Source: Paralvinella palmiformis
Taxonomy: Eukaryota; Annelida; Polychaeta; Terebellida; Alvinellidae
Length of the DNA: 64,000 bases
Assembly: GCA_025642065.1 (NCBI GenBank)
Contig: JAODUP010000569.1
Location: forward strand, 1 to 64,000
Reading direction: 5' to 3'
In this document: positions 47,570 to 60,711 of the stretch, piece after piece
Numbering within the stretch: position 1 is the first letter of the stretch
Layout of the letters: each line of letters opens with the position of its first letter
The notes under the pieces: model-generated
What the model was told of the DNA's origin: nothing
Seen by the model: the letters and a program-made list of their open reading frames with translations, nothing else
The model's database searches: none
Made by a program: the position numbers and the translations under genes

Positions 47570-49050
47570 TAACCCACCTCACTAATCAGGTTATATAGAT
47601 ATTTTAAAAAATTTAATTTTACTATGGCAATCTATTCACGGGGATTAATAGTCGCAGTAATCGTGAACCTATACTAACAATGCTACAAGTTCTAGGATGT
47701 TCATAGAGAGGTCATTCCTCAAATCCCTAAAGTGCCGCGCAAACTGTTATTCAGAATAGTAGTATTTATGTGACGCTATTTTATTCCATAATTATCTTAC
47801 AGATTAGCAAGTGCTCTTTTTTTATTTATCTGTTATATGTGTCTATGATATGCTTCATTTGATCTCCTCGTACCTAAAGTGTTAACCTATTAGCCATACG
47901 GTCCTAGTTTGACCAGCTCTGAGGGTAAACAAAAATTACTGACTCACATCGACTACATTTTGAATAGATTTGTTTAGATGCAGTGCATTTTCAAACTTCA
48001 CAGATATGCTCTTGGGCTGTTAGTATGATCGTATGCCTCTAATTGGTGTTCGTCGACTTTAAAATGCGTTGGGTAATACGTTATTTTTATTATCAATAAA
48101 GGTGATCACTGACAGTTTTTTTATTATTTTTGAACGTACCTCGTACAAAGATAATTCACAGTACAAATACAACTAGTTATTGCGGTAAATGTTGCTCGCT
48201 TATAAGTTTACTATTTTGCATATTTTGGAATATTTCTGGGAATTAGAACAATTAGATAATGGTTTCTCGGTCGAGGTCGTTCCAGTCCAGTTAATATATA
48301 AGTCAGTTGGTGACAGGTTATATTATTCAGCCTCCGATTGGTCATCAATCCCCTCCTCCAACCAACTCACCATCAATAGTATTGAATAGTGACTAACTTA
48401 TGACTGGACTCAGCATGCAGAAATGATCTCAAAGAGCTTTAAGTTTTCCAGTCGTAAAAGACTGCTACTTGGTCGTGTATATAAAACGTTAACCATAACT
48501 GAGAAAATAACACCAAGTTGTTCAGTCTACTTCATAAGTTACCAGAGCTCAACAGATTTGCGCAGCGGGAACTTCAACCGTCCGGAGATTATCACATACT
48601 GGTTAGAAGGAAAGCTACTTGGAAATTTTATAGATAACTGACCATGGCTGTCAGTTATTCGAGGTACATACACAGAGCCACAATGTGCACGGTTGAAAGG
48701 TAAATAATAGAGAGTAAATGTTCCAAATTTATTTGGAATTTTAAGGAAATGAACTGGTGGTAGAGAAACATTGACCGCTTATTAACACCAGAAAATACAG
48801 AAAAGAGGGTCTCACCCTTGTACTTAAAGGATACAATAAATGCCATCTCAGATCCACCACATGGATTATTTTATCGGAATTACTGGAATATTGGTTCTTA
48901 TATAAAAACTGAAAAAACTGACAAGAAAGACGATATAACAGTTACAGACCAATTTTTTTCTAAAATCATCAGTTCGCACAATTTCGTCTCCAATGTTCAA
49001 CGTGGAAGATCTTGCGCGAGCATGGGTACTGAGTTGTTTTTGAAATGGTG
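47570..49050. other. No host gene recognised
   Basis: AT-rich sequence with short unrecognised frames (48189-48389, 48423-48641). The last part may belong to the LINE that is recognisable from 49060. Confidence 0.4.
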
Positions 49051-49059
49051 ACATACATG

Positions 49060-50465
49060 CTGGAATCGGGAGATCCGGTTGACACATTCTATCTGGACAT
49101 GATCTACATGATAACCTCCAGTCTGCTTATCCCTCCTGTCACTCCACAAAGACGGCTCTACTTAGGGTCCATCATGATATTACCATGGCTCTCGACAACA
49201 AGTGTACGGCAGTGTTAGTAGTACTGGACTTATCCGCCGCATTCGACGTCATCGATCATGGAATTCTCTATGAACGTCTTAAACACTCATATGGGATATG
49301 TAATGATGCTCTCAACTGGATTCAGTCCTATCTTAGTAATAAAATCCAGTGTGTGGCTGTCGAATCATGTACATATACTGACAAACATCTGAATTTCGGG
49401 GTACCACGCAAGTACTGTCTATACCCCAAACCGATTGGTGAAATCTGTCATCGACACAACCTACTATGCCATTGTTACGCAGATGATACTGAGGTATACA
49501 TGGTAATTCGGCCTTCAGACTCTTGGGATAACCTTGCTACCAAAATGGAAGCCTGCCTGGCAGACATTAGCTTATGGGTGAATTCCAATATGCTGAAACT
49601 AAACCAGGATAAAACTGAACTGATAGTTTTCTCATCAAAGCACCAAGCTTGGGGATAGTGTTGTTAATGCTGTGCATTCTGTGAGGAACCTAGGGGTGTA
49701 CCTGAATAGCTAACGTATCATGGACAAACAGGTCAATGCTATTTGCAGGGCCTGTTATTACTAGATACACAACATTGGTTGCATCCGCTAGTTCATAACA
49801 ACAGATGTCTGCAATACGCTAGTCAACTCCTTGGTTACACCCCGCCTTGATTATGGCAATGCCCTTCTATATGATATCCCCAATTTGTTAACAGCTCGCC
49901 TACAAAGAGTTCAAAACAGTGCTGCTCGTCTAATTACCCGCACTCGGAAGAGGGAACACATCACTCCAGTGTTGAAATCCCTACATTGGCTACCGGTGGT
50001 GTATAGACCTCTGTACAAGCTCCCGGTGTATACATACAAAGCGTTCAATAGCACAGCTCGTGTATATCTGGAGGAACTTGTGATACCCTACCATCCAAGA
50101 CGTTCACTGAGATCGGAGTCAGGTTGCCTGCTATGTGTACCAAGGACACGTACGGCAACCTATGGAAATCGCTGTTTCAGCAAGTCAGATGCCTCTCTGT
50201 TGAACTATTTACCAATGATAACTAGGCAGTCCAATTCCTTCAACTTGTTCAAGAAGAATGTTAAGACGCATTTCTTTGACATTGCATATTCATAACCGTG
50301 TTATCATTGTTTTAACGTCTAAATCGAAAATTGTTTTATAATGTGTTAAAGTCTATACTTGATACAGGTTTAGCTACTTCTTTTATCTGTAAAGCGCTTT
50401 AGGGTAAGTTTAGTCCAATTAAATAGAGCGTTATATAAAATGTTGTATTATTATTATTATTATTA
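49060..50465 (+). mobile_element. CR1/L2-like LINE, 5'-truncated, with (ATT)n tail
   Basis: The RT starts at about 49060 (LQSAYPSCHSTKTALLRVHH) and continues in frame 49185-49658: VVLDLSAAFDVIDHGILYER, ALNWIQSYLSNKIQC, CHCYADDTEVYMV, then SNMLKLNQDKTELIVF. The GVPQGSVLGP block is damaged (GVPRKYCLYPKPIGEI), consistent with a small deletion. 49831-50295 carries the C-terminal blocks RLDYGNALLYDIPN, AARLITRTRKREHITPVLKS and LHWLPV. The 3' UTR ends GTAAAGCGCTTTAGGGTAAG, then AGAGCGTTATATAAAATG and (ATT)n at 50449-50465. Confidence 0.85.
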
Positions 50466-50499
50466 TTCTCAAAGCGTTAGACAGCACCTACATCAAAGG

Positions 50500-50665
50500 G
50501 CGCCTCCATGATCTAACTAATAGCGCGGTTGACCACAGTTCTTAACCACCTGAATTCAAGTCTTGGTGTGGATCTTTCACTTTGCCTCATTACTTTTGGA
50601 GGTCACTCAGCCGATTTATTCTGTTTCTGGATAAAAGTGGCCGTAAAATATCACACAAACAAACC
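50500..50665 (+). mobile_element. tRNA-derived SINE, copy 3
   Basis: CCTCCATGATCTAACTAATAG and CTGAATTCAAGTCTTGG are degraded A- and B-box regions. The family tail AAAAGTGGCCGTAAAATA is at 50632-50650. Confidence 0.5.
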
Positions 50666-50959
50666 ATTGACATTAAATATTTCAAGTAAATCAAAGGCAT
50701 ACGAATTAGTTTGAACCACATATTTCGAGATTGTACATAAAACAAACAGACAAATATACAAATTATACATTTGTATTTAAGCAAAATCAAGGTATGTATA
50801 TTTCGAGCCATGGTCATACCTAAAAAATACATTTCTATGTCCTCTCAGATGGAAAGCGTTCATACAATTATGTCGATAAATATATTTAATTTACAAAACT
50901 GAGAGGCTGGATAAACCATATGTAGTACATAAGTTTAAAAGAAATCAGCTATACAAATG

Positions 50960-53900
50960 TGCACATTAATCATAAAACTTGCGGATAATGCCCCGTCCCC
51001 AAAGAATAACCCCACCCTGGATAAATCATGTTAAAACGCTTAATTTGGTTTTTAAATGATTTTGATGAAGTCGCTTGTTTAAGGTCATTTGGAAGATTGC
51101 TCCATAATTTTGGCGCTTGACAAATAAAATAGTTAGACATGAAGCACGATCTTCGTAAAACAATATGAGGATCTTCAGTGGCTGGTGTTGTGGTGATGAA
51201 ACGCATCATTTCGTGTAAAACATTCCCTTAAAGACAATGGAAAAATATCGATATTATATTCATACATAAATATAGCCATTTGCAAATTGAATAAATCGCT
51301 CAATTTTAGTATACTCAACGAATTAAATAACTGTAGAGTTAGTTCATTATATTTTACCTTAGCCACACTCCTAATAGCACGCTTTTGCGTGATTTGCATG
51401 ATATGTTTATTCAGTAAGCATTTACATAATACCATAATACAAATTTTCAAATACATATGTACATAGTTGTATGCTTGCCTATGTGTCACATAGCCACTAG
51501 AGCTGTCTACCTGTGACACCTCTGTTTTAATCAGTGACGAGTGACGACATAAGCCCCTTAGTTCAACAGGACAGGGGAATATGTCACAACATACCAGGAT
51601 AAATACACTATAGCTGTGACAATCGTGGGAATGGAAGTCAGTCACGGCTCACTGATACCGCAAACACTAATAATTATTAATAAGTATCTTCTTAAAATGA
51701 TTATTAATCGACTTCATTGTTTTTTAGAAATCGTTTGGAATCGAGTTCCAAGTAGCTGGACCCTTGTGGCGTAGACTTTTGGATTTTATTGAAATTTGTC
51801 GTTGTACTACATGCGCATTTTGTCCATTTCAGGTGTCATCTGTGTGTATCGTTTCATTTGATGTAAAGAACATTGTGAGCGGGAGCGGAAGTGATCTTTA
51901 AAGAAATGTATATATGTATTTGGCTATTTGCAATTTATATCAATCATCAAGTTTACCAACTTTAAATTCTTTGAACAATGAAAGATTTTGTTTACATAAT
52001 TTTTTATGTATTGAACCCCATAGAGATATGCTATAGTCAATATACGGTTATATTAGAAAATAATATAATGTAGTTAGATGGTTTGTATTTAAGATATTCT
52101 ACTTTTCTCAATGCATATAATGAACTGTTTAACTAATTGTTAACGTACGCCATGCGATCATTCCATTCCAACTGAGCATCAGTATCCAAGCCAATCTGAT
52201 TATGTATGATTTTGTTTAAATATAGCATAATTTGTTTTTCTCTATATTCAGAGACAAGTTTGTTTGCTCCAAACCATTCTGCTAATGATTCAAGGTCAGA
52301 GTTAATTTTATCGAATACATTTGGAATAGTATTTTAATTTTAAGCAAACCGTTGTGTCATCAGCAAATAGGATGGCTTTCGAAAAAGTGAGACAATTTGG
52401 AAGAGCTTTTGTATATATTATAAAGAGTAAGTTAGAACAGAACAGAACCCTGTGGAACACCACATGGGATTGTGTGAGTTGGTGACTTAGTATCTTGAAC
52501 GTGCCAATCTAACCTATTTAGTAATATTCTATGATCACTTTTGTCAAATACCTTGGAGAGGTCCATAAATACACCGATAGTGGTTTCTTTTTCTTCAAAG
52601 GAAGTATTTGCTTGGTCTACAAATTCATGTATACCATGAGTAGTCGAGTGCATAGGTCTAAATCGCTATTGGTTTTGGTAGAAAACTAATTGGGAGAGTA
52701 AGGAATTGTAAAGTGGCTTATGGAAAAATATGTTATAGTATTTTGGAGATCGTTGGAAGTAGAGAAATTTGAAGGTACTTATTTAATTGTTCTTTATGCT
52801 TAGCTTTATAAATTGGTATAACTTATACCGTTTTTAATCAATCATAAACTATACCATTTATCGGTATTTTTAGTGGAAGACAAATTTCATATTTAATATC
52901 CTTAATTAATGAAGAAGTTTTAGCTTTTTAGTGAGTCTATTAATCTTAAAATGTCATATGGGTATGTTATTTGCATATTGCGTACCAATATTTTTGGAAC
53001 AAACGCAAAATTCATTAGTAGTCGTTTGTAGATCGATACTTGGAACGTTATTAATTTTAAGTGTTTCTGAATTTCCTGTTTTGTCATTTGTTTGTTCTAT
53101 TAGTGAATTAATTACACCCCATGTTTTGCTAATGTCATGTCGATATTTTTCAAAAATTTCATTATAAAATTAAATTTTTGCTTTTGATATTTCGATATTT
53201 ATAGAATTTGATAGAGTGAGGATGCGACGTTTACTTGCCAATTTATTTTCGGTATAGTTTATTAAAATTACGAGAAAATATAATAAGGCCATTAGTCATC
53301 AAGGGATCGTGCATTATATCAGAGGCAGGTATCACAATTATTTTCTCTTTCACATCATTATTTATAATATTTCACTCAGTTTATTTGAAAATGCTACATA
53401 TACATCATCTGTATTCAGTGGCTGCAGATCTTGCCAGCAGGTACTTTTAAAATATTTATTACTTTTGATTTTGCAGTCTAGACTTAATTATGTTTGGCTT
53501 GTTTTTGTTTGAACGTGTGTTGCAACCTACACACATGGTCTGAAATATCAAAAGTAAGGTTGGACTATTGCGAATGAATTGTATTGTCCAAACAATAACA
53601 GTTGTGAATATTCCAGGTCTAAATAATTCGACAGAATCCCGATTTGTTTGTGAACAAGTGGCGCACGTGACTGTTTACTGCATGTGTTAAAAACAATGGG
53701 TCTTACAGTTACAAAAAACAGGCTCACCAAGTTCAAAGGTTCTTTAAATGTTCTCACAAAATTGTCAATATAATTCACTCCAGTACAGTCTAAAACTATT
53801 CTGTGTTGATGCAACATATGTTCATATTTCTCTCCATTCACATATCAATATCACAAATAACAGTATTCCATTTAAATATCCATTGATGCGGGAGCGCACG

Positions 53901-54690
53901 GAAATCACAACTCACGCTAGCTAGCCATAAGAAAAGTATCAAAACAAAAGTTGGTGGTGATAGATTTAGCCTTAAAGAGATGATTCTGGTATGTTGATCT
54001 AGAAGATTGGATCTTATCAGCAAGGATTTTGTCCATTATTTATGAAGAAAGAATTAAATTCATTTGCCATTTCCTTGGCCAGGTTAACAAACTTACTTCC
54101 AAGTCCACTGATATCATTATGGGATTTATGTGGGATTACGTTCTTGTGTACACCGTACATATCCTTTGAGTTTCCACTAGAACTGGCAATCTTCTCTCGA
54201 AAGAAATTTTTCTTGGCTTCGCGACACTGATTGGTAATATAAGGCTTGAGTTTATCGTATACATCCCAGGCGTATAGATCGTGTGAGTCAATTGCACGAG
54301 CATGTTATTCGTCTGTGATGGTCTTGAGATTTTCTATATCGGCAGAAAACTATGGAAATGTTTTCGTTTTGGCACAAATTATCTGAAGAGGAGAATCAGA
54401 ATCAACACGTTTGAGAAACATTGACCTCCAGGTGAACTATATATCATCAGTGTCATTACATTTTCCTATAAGTGACCAGGAGATGTTTTTCAGGCCATTG
54501 AGAAATTTGTCATTCTTCATATGCATATAGTTCCGAGTTGTCACACAACTGTGCCTATGGCTAGGTTCTTTCTTTAGTTGTAATACAAGAACGTTCATGT
54601 GATGGTCTGCCACAGTTACAACATGTGCCGCAAACTGCCTTAAAGTGGTTAAAACCGCATTGAGCTGCCTCAAATTGACTTAATGCTATA
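50960..54690 (-). mobile_element. Nest of at least two decayed CR1/Jockey-like LINEs
   Basis: From the 5' side (minus): 54673-53990 holds the segment between endonuclease and RT (QLKKEPSHRHSCVTTRNY, FLNGLKNISWSLIGKCND). 53160-52900 holds a similar linker of another copy (KYRHDISKTWGVINSLIEQT). 52653-52432 holds RT blocks (HSTTHGIHEFVDQANTSFEE, GVFMDLSKVFDKSDHRILLN, CGVPQGSVLF). 51760-51690 holds a C-terminal block (ATWNSIPNDF). 51430-50970 is a second C-terminus (QKRAIRSVAKVKYNELTLQL, APKLWSNLPNDLKQ). Intervening sequence is in broken frames. The repetition of C-terminal and linker modules shows more than one copy. Confidence 0.65.
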
Positions 54691-54884
54691 TCTGTCCAAA
54701 GGCACACTGAAGATATAATATTTAAAAAAAACATATACATAGTAAATTTTAAATCAAACTACAAACAAAAATTAATCTTAAACTTTGTTTTATTTCAAGA
54801 TTTTTTGTACAAAAATGACAAGACGTCTTGAGATAATTCCACTAATCAGTATTCACAATTTACTAGTCCAAGCCCGTGATTCTA

Positions 54885-55150
54885 CCTAGCATGCGATAAC
54901 AAAGCCGATTCCTGATCTTATGTATGAAACTGAATGCATTAAACACCCTCTCAATTGATGCTGAATATGCTGATGATTTATCGGTCTTTGTGCCAGGTCA
55001 GCAAAGGCGTGATCAACACCATATGCTGCAACACCTTGCCACCAGGTGTGTGAAGATGCTGATCGCATCTGCGGAGAAGTAGCTGCCAGGCAAGGGAGCA
55101 GCCTTGGCTTGGAAGCTGATGAAGGTTGTGATGAAGCCAGGGTCACGGTT
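54885..55150 (-). pseudogene. hAT transposase C-terminal (dimerisation domain) remnant
   Basis: On the minus strand, broken frames read FISFQAKAAPLPGSYFSADA and later SAYSASIERVFNAFSFIHK and IRNRLCYRML. The (S/A)SASIERVFxxxSxIxxKxRNRL pattern is the hallmark of the hAT dimerisation region. It is interrupted by frameshifts. A CCGTGTTGGCAGG end at about 55795 may belong to the same element. Confidence 0.6.
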
Positions 55151-55239
55151 AGCAAGCCATGTGTTAACATATTGCTGTTGCTTCATTGTCAACTTCTCAA
55201 GGGAGTGGAGTATAGGTTCCGACTGGAGGCCCAGCCAGA

Positions 55240-55440
55240 GTGCAGTGGAAGGTTTATCTTAGTAAACTTCAATAGTACATTTCTAACAGAGGTAAAGCCA
55301 CTAAAATCTATTTTAAGCCAAACCTTAGTAGACTTCAATGCCACACCTCTAACAGATGTAAAGGCAATTGAGTTCATTTGCAACCAACCTTAGTAGACTT
55401 CAATACCACACAGCTACTAGAAATAATAGGCAAATAAACA
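55240..55440. repeat. About 60-bp tandem repeat, three units
   Basis: Three imperfect units contain TAGTA(A/G)ACTTCAATR and CTAACAGA-GTAAAG with AACCTTAG between them. Confidence 0.75.
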
Positions 55441-55679
55441 AGAAAATGTATGTATCTCACACTTCTAGCAGGCTTAATAATTGAGAAGGGAATTACAAAC
55501 ACTATTCTTCTGTTAGGCTTAGGTATAGGACATTCTTTAAAAGACTAAATATGTTTGAGGCCTATAGATGCATCTCTAGTACATATGTAACAATTGAGAA
55601 GGGAATTATTAATATTGTAATACTTTAGGGCATGTTTAATATAATATGCTTATTGGTTTCTTTATGAAATATGTTTACG

Positions 55680-55795
55680 GCATTTTTTATGCCTTAAACT
55701 GCCATAAACCTGTTTTCAGCAGGACAGTTTTACCTGTAAAAACCACTTGGTAAATACCACCCTGGCGTAAACCTGCCAACACGGCTATCAATGTT
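55680..55795. repeat. hAT-type terminal segment
   Basis: AAACTGCCATAAACCTG ... GGCGTAAACCTGCCAACACGG resembles the right end of the 42.67-43.88 kb element and of the 2.38-kb copy (CCTGCCAACCCTG). Confidence 0.4.
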
Positions 55796-55889
55796 AGTAA
55801 AGGTAACATTAATCAATGTTGGTGCTGGATCGATCAGTTACACGAGTAGCCTGCAATATCAGTTGTTGGTAGTTGTAGGTTGGTCCTAT

Positions 55890-57030
55890 TAGATTTATTA
55901 GGCCTGGTTTCGCTCGTATCTCCCTGCTCGGACTCGATGTGTATCTGTTGAAGAGGTTTTATCTGAAGTTCTGTGTTTGCTGTTTGGGGTGCCAAAAGGA
56001 TAAATCCTGGGACCGATACTGTTCATCATCTATACTATGCCTTTGTCCAGAATAACACAAAGACATGGAATACAGATACATATGTTTGCAGATGATACTC
56101 AACTATATGTGTCGTATGATGTCACTGACATGGAACAGAGATAAAAAGTTACTGAGCGTCTAGAAAATGCATTAGTGACATACAGTCTTGGATGGTCACA
56201 AATAAACTATAATTAAACAGCAACAAAACCATTACTTGTATTAGCCTCATCCTATTTCAGCAAACACTCTAGTGACTTTCAACTTCAAATTGATAATAAT
56301 TGGATCTCACCTAGTGACTCTGCCAAACTCTTGGTAAACTCTTCGACCAACGTCTGAACATGGAGACTCATGTGGCTGGTATCCTATTTTCAGATACGGA
56401 ACATTAGGAGCTTAAAGTCCATACTTACCCATGATGCACTTATTTATGTGGTGCATGCGTTTATTAAATCACGGTTAGATTACTGTAATTCCCTTCTTCT
56501 CGGCTTGTCGGATAAATTGCTTCAAAGGTTGCAACGAATTCAAAACATCGCAGCTAGGATAGTCACAGGGTGTCGGAAGTATGATCACATCACTCCGATA
56601 TTGAAGGAGCTTCAGTGGCTTCCAGTAATTAAACGGATTCAATTCAAGACACTTATGATCACATACAAGGCGTTAAATGGACTAGCACCGATATATTTGA
56701 CAGAACTTCTTCATAAGAAGGCTAACACATCGAACACTAAGATCATGTGGTGAACTGATCCTTGCCGTTCCTAAATACAAACTCCAGACTGAATGCTTTT
56801 AGTGTTACTGCGCCAACATTGTGGAATAAGTTGCTTAGTCATATTAGAAATCCTAAGTCACTAAATGTTTTTAAAAAACATGTTATAACATTCCTATTCA
56901 AACAGTATTTTAATTGTTAATGTATTCATTATATTTAATGATTTTGTTTAACATCTCTTTCTTTATTGTACAGCGCCTCAGAATAGGGTTACCTGGTTCT
57001 GGCGCTTCATAAATATGTATTATTATAATT
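55890..57030 (+). mobile_element. L2/CR1-like LINE, 5'-truncated
   Basis: Broken RT frames from about 55900 include a GVPKG block and MFADDTQLYVSYD near 56085-56120. 56370-56753 encodes LTHDALIYVVHAFIKSRLDY, CNSLLLGLSDKLLQRLQRIQ and RKYDHITPILKELQWLPV. Downstream frames continue with SVTAPTLWNKL-type blocks. The 3' UTR ends ATTGTACAGCGCCTCAGAAT, then GGCGCTTCATAAATATGTAT and ATT-like repeats. It appears to have inserted into the minus-strand LINE flanking it. Confidence 0.75.
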
Positions 57031-57800
57031 ATATAAGTGATATTATCTAGGGTTTTGGCTATAGAACCTGGCATGTTTACTTTATTATAATCCGAATTGA
57101 AGTCACCAGTGATGATGGAGTCTTGGTTTGCCTGATCTAAACTTAGAACAAGGCGTTCAAATTTATCCATGAAATCACATTTGGAGTTTGGATGTCTGTA
57201 TAAGTGTTGGTTGTGGTGAGGGATGGTAAGTTTTATTGACAGTGATATGAGATCCGTGAAGTCAAGATCAGGTCTCGATTTGTAAGACAGTCTGGTGCTG
57301 ATGTAAAAAGCCGCATCCTCTTTACCTTGGAATATTCCATTATTGTCACGCTGTTCAAAATTATATGAATTTAACATTGATGGGTGTTAAATTCATTTAT
57401 GTTCTGGGAATAGTCTATCCATGTTTCTGATATAACCAACATATGATGATCCAGTGACAAGTTTGACAACACACGTTTTATCTCGTCAAGATGATAGATG
57501 AACCAATATTCTAACAACCATTTGTATGTGTGTTAATTACTGTCAATAAATCCTAACCCCAAACCTAATTCCTATATTCAGGGGACTATGTCAGCAGGGA
57601 CTTATGTCCAGCAACCCCTGTATTTATATGGGCTTTTTTTCTTCTTTTTACATTCATGGAGTTCCTTAGTCCCATATGTTGATGCTCCTGAATCCATATG
57701 ATTTGGTTCAGGGTTGATTTTAATGTCATACGACAGTGAAGTAGAATATGCATCAGATATTGACAATATTTGATGCAGATTGTAGATTGTAAACAATATT
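57020..57800 (-). mobile_element. LINE endonuclease fragment (APE type)
   Basis: Minus-strand frames encode KSRPDLDFTDLISLSIKLT and QANQDSIITGDFNSDYNK, with the GDFN catalytic motif of APE-type endonucleases. Upstream, a SNLSLDHHMLVISETWIDY-like block lies in another frame at about 57480-57410. It probably belonged to the same element as 54673-53990, now separated by the plus-strand LINE and hAT sequences. Confidence 0.7.
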
Positions 57801-58059
57801 ATTGTTTACAATCTACATTTGACGTTTGTGTCCTTGACTTTGTTGATAAACCTGATGTTTTCAGTCGCGAGGTGTCACCACTATCACTCCCGCCAACAAC
57901 ACGAGCCAGCACCTTTATGTTGAAATCTTATGTGTACACATTGTTCCTGTTGGATATATCGAAGACATGCCTGTTTATCCAACTTTTCACCTGCTAACGA
58001 TGGAAATGTTAAAACTAACAGCTTGAAAAAGACAATGGTGCACAACGCTCCATCACACC

Positions 58060-58300
58060 CACCATAATGGTCACGTGTGCGTGTGTGTGTGTGTGTGTGT
58101 GATGTGTGTGTGTGACTAGGGGTATTGGAGCGTGAACTTGTCATAGGGTGTGTGTTTGTGTGTGTGTATGTGTGTGTGAGAGAGAGAGACGGGGGAATTC
58201 TGCAGCGTGTACTTGTCATTGAGTGCCTATGTGTGTGTGGTATTGCAGCGTGTACTTGTCATAGTGTGTGTGTGTGTGTGTGTGGGTGATGCTGTTTTAC
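58060..58300. repeat. (GT)n-rich tracts with a short internal duplication
   Basis: GT repeats at 58075-58115, 58150-58185 and 58265-58290 are separated by copies of GCGTGTACTTGTCAT, showing local duplication of a GT-containing unit. Confidence 0.8.
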
Positions 58301-58425
58301 GGCCACTTTTGTGCACATGGTAGGCTAATTTGACTGAGTTACCTCCTAAGGTAATCAAGTGAAGTCAATGATGAAACACCCTTCAGATATGCCTACGCCG
58401 AGATTTGAACTCAAGTGGTAGTGAG
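58295..58425 (-). mobile_element. tRNA-derived SINE, copy 4
   Basis: On the minus strand the B-box-like GAGTTCAAATCTCGGC is followed by GCATATCTGAAGGGTGTTTC, then ACTTCACTTGATTACC, CCTACCATGTGCACAAAAG and GGCCGTAAAAC. It is close to copy 2 at 40.3 kb. Confidence 0.65.
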
Positions 58426-58939
58426 TTGTGTGTGCGTATGTGTGTGTGTGTGTTAGCAATATAATAAAAGGCGTCTCCACAGTCAATTAGGAATCATAAA
58501 TATAAACATTGACTGTTTAATCTTGGTACTATAGGGGAGTTTGATACTATGGGGAGTTTGATACTATAGGGGAGTTTCCTCTATAAACTGTTCACATACC
58601 ATCTTTATACTCTGAGTATATCTACCAGTCTCCTATTTGTCTTTGTGTTATTACTTGACTTTTCATTTTAAGGAATTAATTAATTAATTATTCGGCTGCC
58701 TACATGTGTCGTAGAGGTGAAATAATACACTAGTTATCATGATGTCAGTGACTAATGTTTAGGTTTTGATGGAAAAACGATATCATATTTTCTTAGTCAC
58801 CTAGCCAGTTGTTATTTACAAACACCCATAACTGTATGATCCTTGATAGATTATGAAATAAATTATCCGCTCACAGACACACAATAACCAGAACAATCGG
58901 ATAATAATTATTATAACTTTATGTCGAACACCTAGCGGG

Positions 58940-58970
<31 letters not shown>

Positions 58971-58975
<5 letters not shown>

Positions 58976-60048
58976 CCATGAATCCTGCATAGTTTACATT
59001 ATCATGTAACTCAGTTTCCGTTAAACCTTGACCTTTCTTCTTCACGACGGCATACAACGCTGAGTCATCTTCAGCTTCACCGTCTGATCCAGGCAGCTCG
59101 TCGTCTATTCTACCATCTGTTCTCATGTGTTCTTCGCCTGTTATATCTGGATCAGAACAGTGTTCCTGCAAAGAACAATATGGATAGGCGTGTCCTTCTT
59201 GGTGGTTAGAGTCTGCATCGCAGGAACTAATTCCAGCATCTCCGTTGCCAATAACGCCGTTGCTAGGCAGCATTTCAAATGCGCCATTAGATGACGTTAC
59301 AGTAGGAATAGAATATACGTTCTCAGTTCGAGGTCTATTTTGTCTCTGATCTTGATTGCGGCGTCTGAAAGCGAAACATTGATCTATATTTTATATTATT
59401 CAACTATTGTCTACTAAAGTTCTATTATCTAAGTTTAAGTATTGATCGTAATCGATCAACTGTTCATTGTTTAATTGATTATTGCTGCTTACGTTTCTAT
59501 GTCCCATTTCGATGATGCTTTTATTCCAGAAATAATATCTCTAATTGTACGTTGCATACAATACTGTCTATTACAAAGTAGGCGTGATAGTATCATTAAA
59601 AGCAATCGTATCCGTTTCACCCAGTCCTCCAATAAGTCATGGTATTATTATAAATAATAATATAATTGGATAGCCCGTGCTGAGCGTAAACTTTAATTAT
59701 TAATGCGGCCATTGAGAATAAATTCAATGATTGCTTTATATGTATTATTTGCTATGATCAGGGATTCACCTGAACTGACCTCGTATTTATATTTATGTAA
59801 TCCAATGAGTAGTGAAGATAATTTAGATCAACTTTTGTTAAACATTAATAATTTATCATCAAGTGTTGCTCTATAAGAAATGGCGTCAATTTAATAATAA
59901 CTTGCCAACTTTAAGCTTACCTCTTTAGATATATCATAATTATAGTAACAGCCAGTACAACAACTACAACCAATACTACTACAGCAACTGATATTGGTAA
60001 TACTGAAACGGAAATATTTTTTAGATAAATCATCTATATAAATACAAG

Positions 60049-60120
<72 letters not shown>

Positions 60121-60647
60121 CGTGTCTGGGTGTGTGTGTGTGTTTGTTTGTGAAAAACCAAGACTGTTGTAAACCCTGCTACTTTATAATGACCTCAAAT
60201 TAATGGTGATTCTTATATTTTATAGCTTTTATTATTTATTCCAGTAAATAAATGTAAACCTAAGCAGTGTGTTATATGCAGTTGTATGTAATAAATAAAC
60301 GTTTGTGTCTCTGTGTGTGCTTTAGCCGTGTGGAATAAGGGACCGACACAGAGAATCTCGAATCGTTAATCAGAACACTCAGTTTAAGGTAGCGACTGGT
60401 CATGTTGAGCATTGTGTAACGCTCCATTAGTCTCTAAGACGTCGTGAAACAACATAAGCAATGCTAAATATCGCTATTTTTATTTTTTGTATACTTCTTC
60501 TGAGCTACATTTTGTAAACATTACACCTTTATAGTTTATACGTTATTTTACTGTCTTTAAAATACGTTTATGCAACTGCTTGATTTCATAAAGCGACTAC
60601 TCTTAAAACTGATAGCTTAATTGCCATTAGAAAATTGATATCTGTGT

Positions 60648-60711
<64 letters not shown>

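Noticed and set aside
54886..55393. Opposed frames of 94 and 115 residues
   Set aside because: Both are shadows of the frameshifted hAT transposase remnant and the adjacent 60-bp tandem repeat.
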